DNA from: Marinomonas polaris DSM 16579
GTDB lineage: Bacteria; Pseudomonadota; Gammaproteobacteria; Pseudomonadales; Marinomonadaceae
Direction of reading: 5' to 3'
Assembly: GCF_900129155.1 (NCBI RefSeq)
Contig: NZ_FQVF01000028.1
Coordinates: 1-53,597 of the forward strand
DNA length: 53,597 nt
Part shown: piece by piece, positions 53,422 through 53,597 of the stretch
How positions within the stretch are numbered: the stretch's first letter is position 1
How the letters are laid out: each line of letters opens with the position of its first letter
The notes under the pieces: generated by a model
Database searches by the model: none
What the model saw: only the letters and a program-made list of their open reading frames with translations
What the model was told of the DNA's origin: nothing
Position numbers and translations under genes: made by a program

Positions 53422-53597
53422 AATTCGTTTTGCGTTTGTTCCGAGGTGCACTGTGTTGTGCGCTGACGTTTTATCGTTAGCTTGTCTCAAAACACGCGAA
53501 TACGTGCTTGGATCTTTAACAATTCTTTTTTGAAATAGCGATAACCAAGTATCAAACCGATGTTCATCATTGCTGATGCTTTATCGTATTATGTGTC
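53422..53597 (-). other. 23S-5S spacer of the rRNA operon (partial)
   Basis: At least 176 bp upstream of 5S on the minus strand show no 23S 3' end, so the spacer runs past the window edge. It has ACACGCGAATACGTGCTTGG hairpin-forming DNA. The plus strand reads GATCTTTAACAATTC, which resembles an rRNA antitermination boxA in the wrong orientation. Confidence 0.75.

Overview
The window is core chromosome of a motile, marine-type gammaproteobacterium. Gene content and order point to the Oceanospirillales, and Marinomonas is my best guess. This is judged from protein similarity and synteny by eye, not from a search. The order yifL/lptM-lysA-dapF-DUF484-HAD, the hemA-prfA-prmC / lolB-ispE-prs-rplY-pth-ychF block, hemCDXY and rluD/bamD are all standard gammaproteobacterial arrangements. 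Non-coding DNA is AT-rich and coding is dense. I see no phage, insertion sequence, integron, CRISPR array or toxin/defence island. Layout: (1) 1-13,140 holds a minus-strand flagellar cluster flgBCDEFGHIJKL followed by a divergent HD-GYP gene. Three sigma-54 (-24/-12) promoter matches lie before flgB, flgF and flgK, and a terminator lies between flgE and flgF, so the cluster reads as three consecutive transcripts. A 7-bp tandem repeat runs off the window edge behind the HD-GYP gene. (2) 13,260-20,000 holds trxA, then a lysine/peptidoglycan-precursor block (lptM-lysA-dapF-DUF484-HAD phosphatase) that lacks the xerC usually found in it. A divergent gene of unknown function with a TonB-like N-terminus sits where cyaY often lies, and argH follows. 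(3) 20,100-24,420 is the haem operon hemC-hemD-hemX-hemY. It is followed by an Aer-type energy-taxis receptor, a BASS-like membrane transporter with a 61-residue small protein, and yaaA. (4) 28,160-38,271 is the divergent pair hemA-prfA-prmC (minus) and lbcA-like-lolB-ispE-prs-rplY-pth-ychF (plus). It links tetrapyrrole supply, translation termination, lipoprotein sorting, isoprenoid and PRPP synthesis. (5) 38,300-38,840 is a five-gene tRNA operon alternating Gln(UUG) and elongator Met(CAU), with a strong promoter carrying a GC-rich discriminator. (6) 38,950-45,900 holds an outer-membrane protein, clpB, pgeF, rluD, bamD and a GST-like protein whose 3' end lies in a 29-bp tandem duplication. 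(7) 46,000-52,450 holds two cold-shock proteins, an ammonium transporter with a clear sigma-54 promoter, a DTW-domain protein, an FAH-family hydrolase, a double cupin, a general porin and a DUF2058 protein. (8) 53,260-53,597 is the end of an rRNA operon on the minus strand: 5S rRNA, its terminator and part of the 23S-5S spacer. I did not find a convincing undescribed multi-gene system. The points most worth a second look are the HD-GYP protein with a broken HD motif encoded behind flgKL, the internally duplicated FlgE with a calcium-loop-like segment, the unknown TonB-like-topology protein, the missing xerC, and the sigma-54 wiring of the flg and amt genes.
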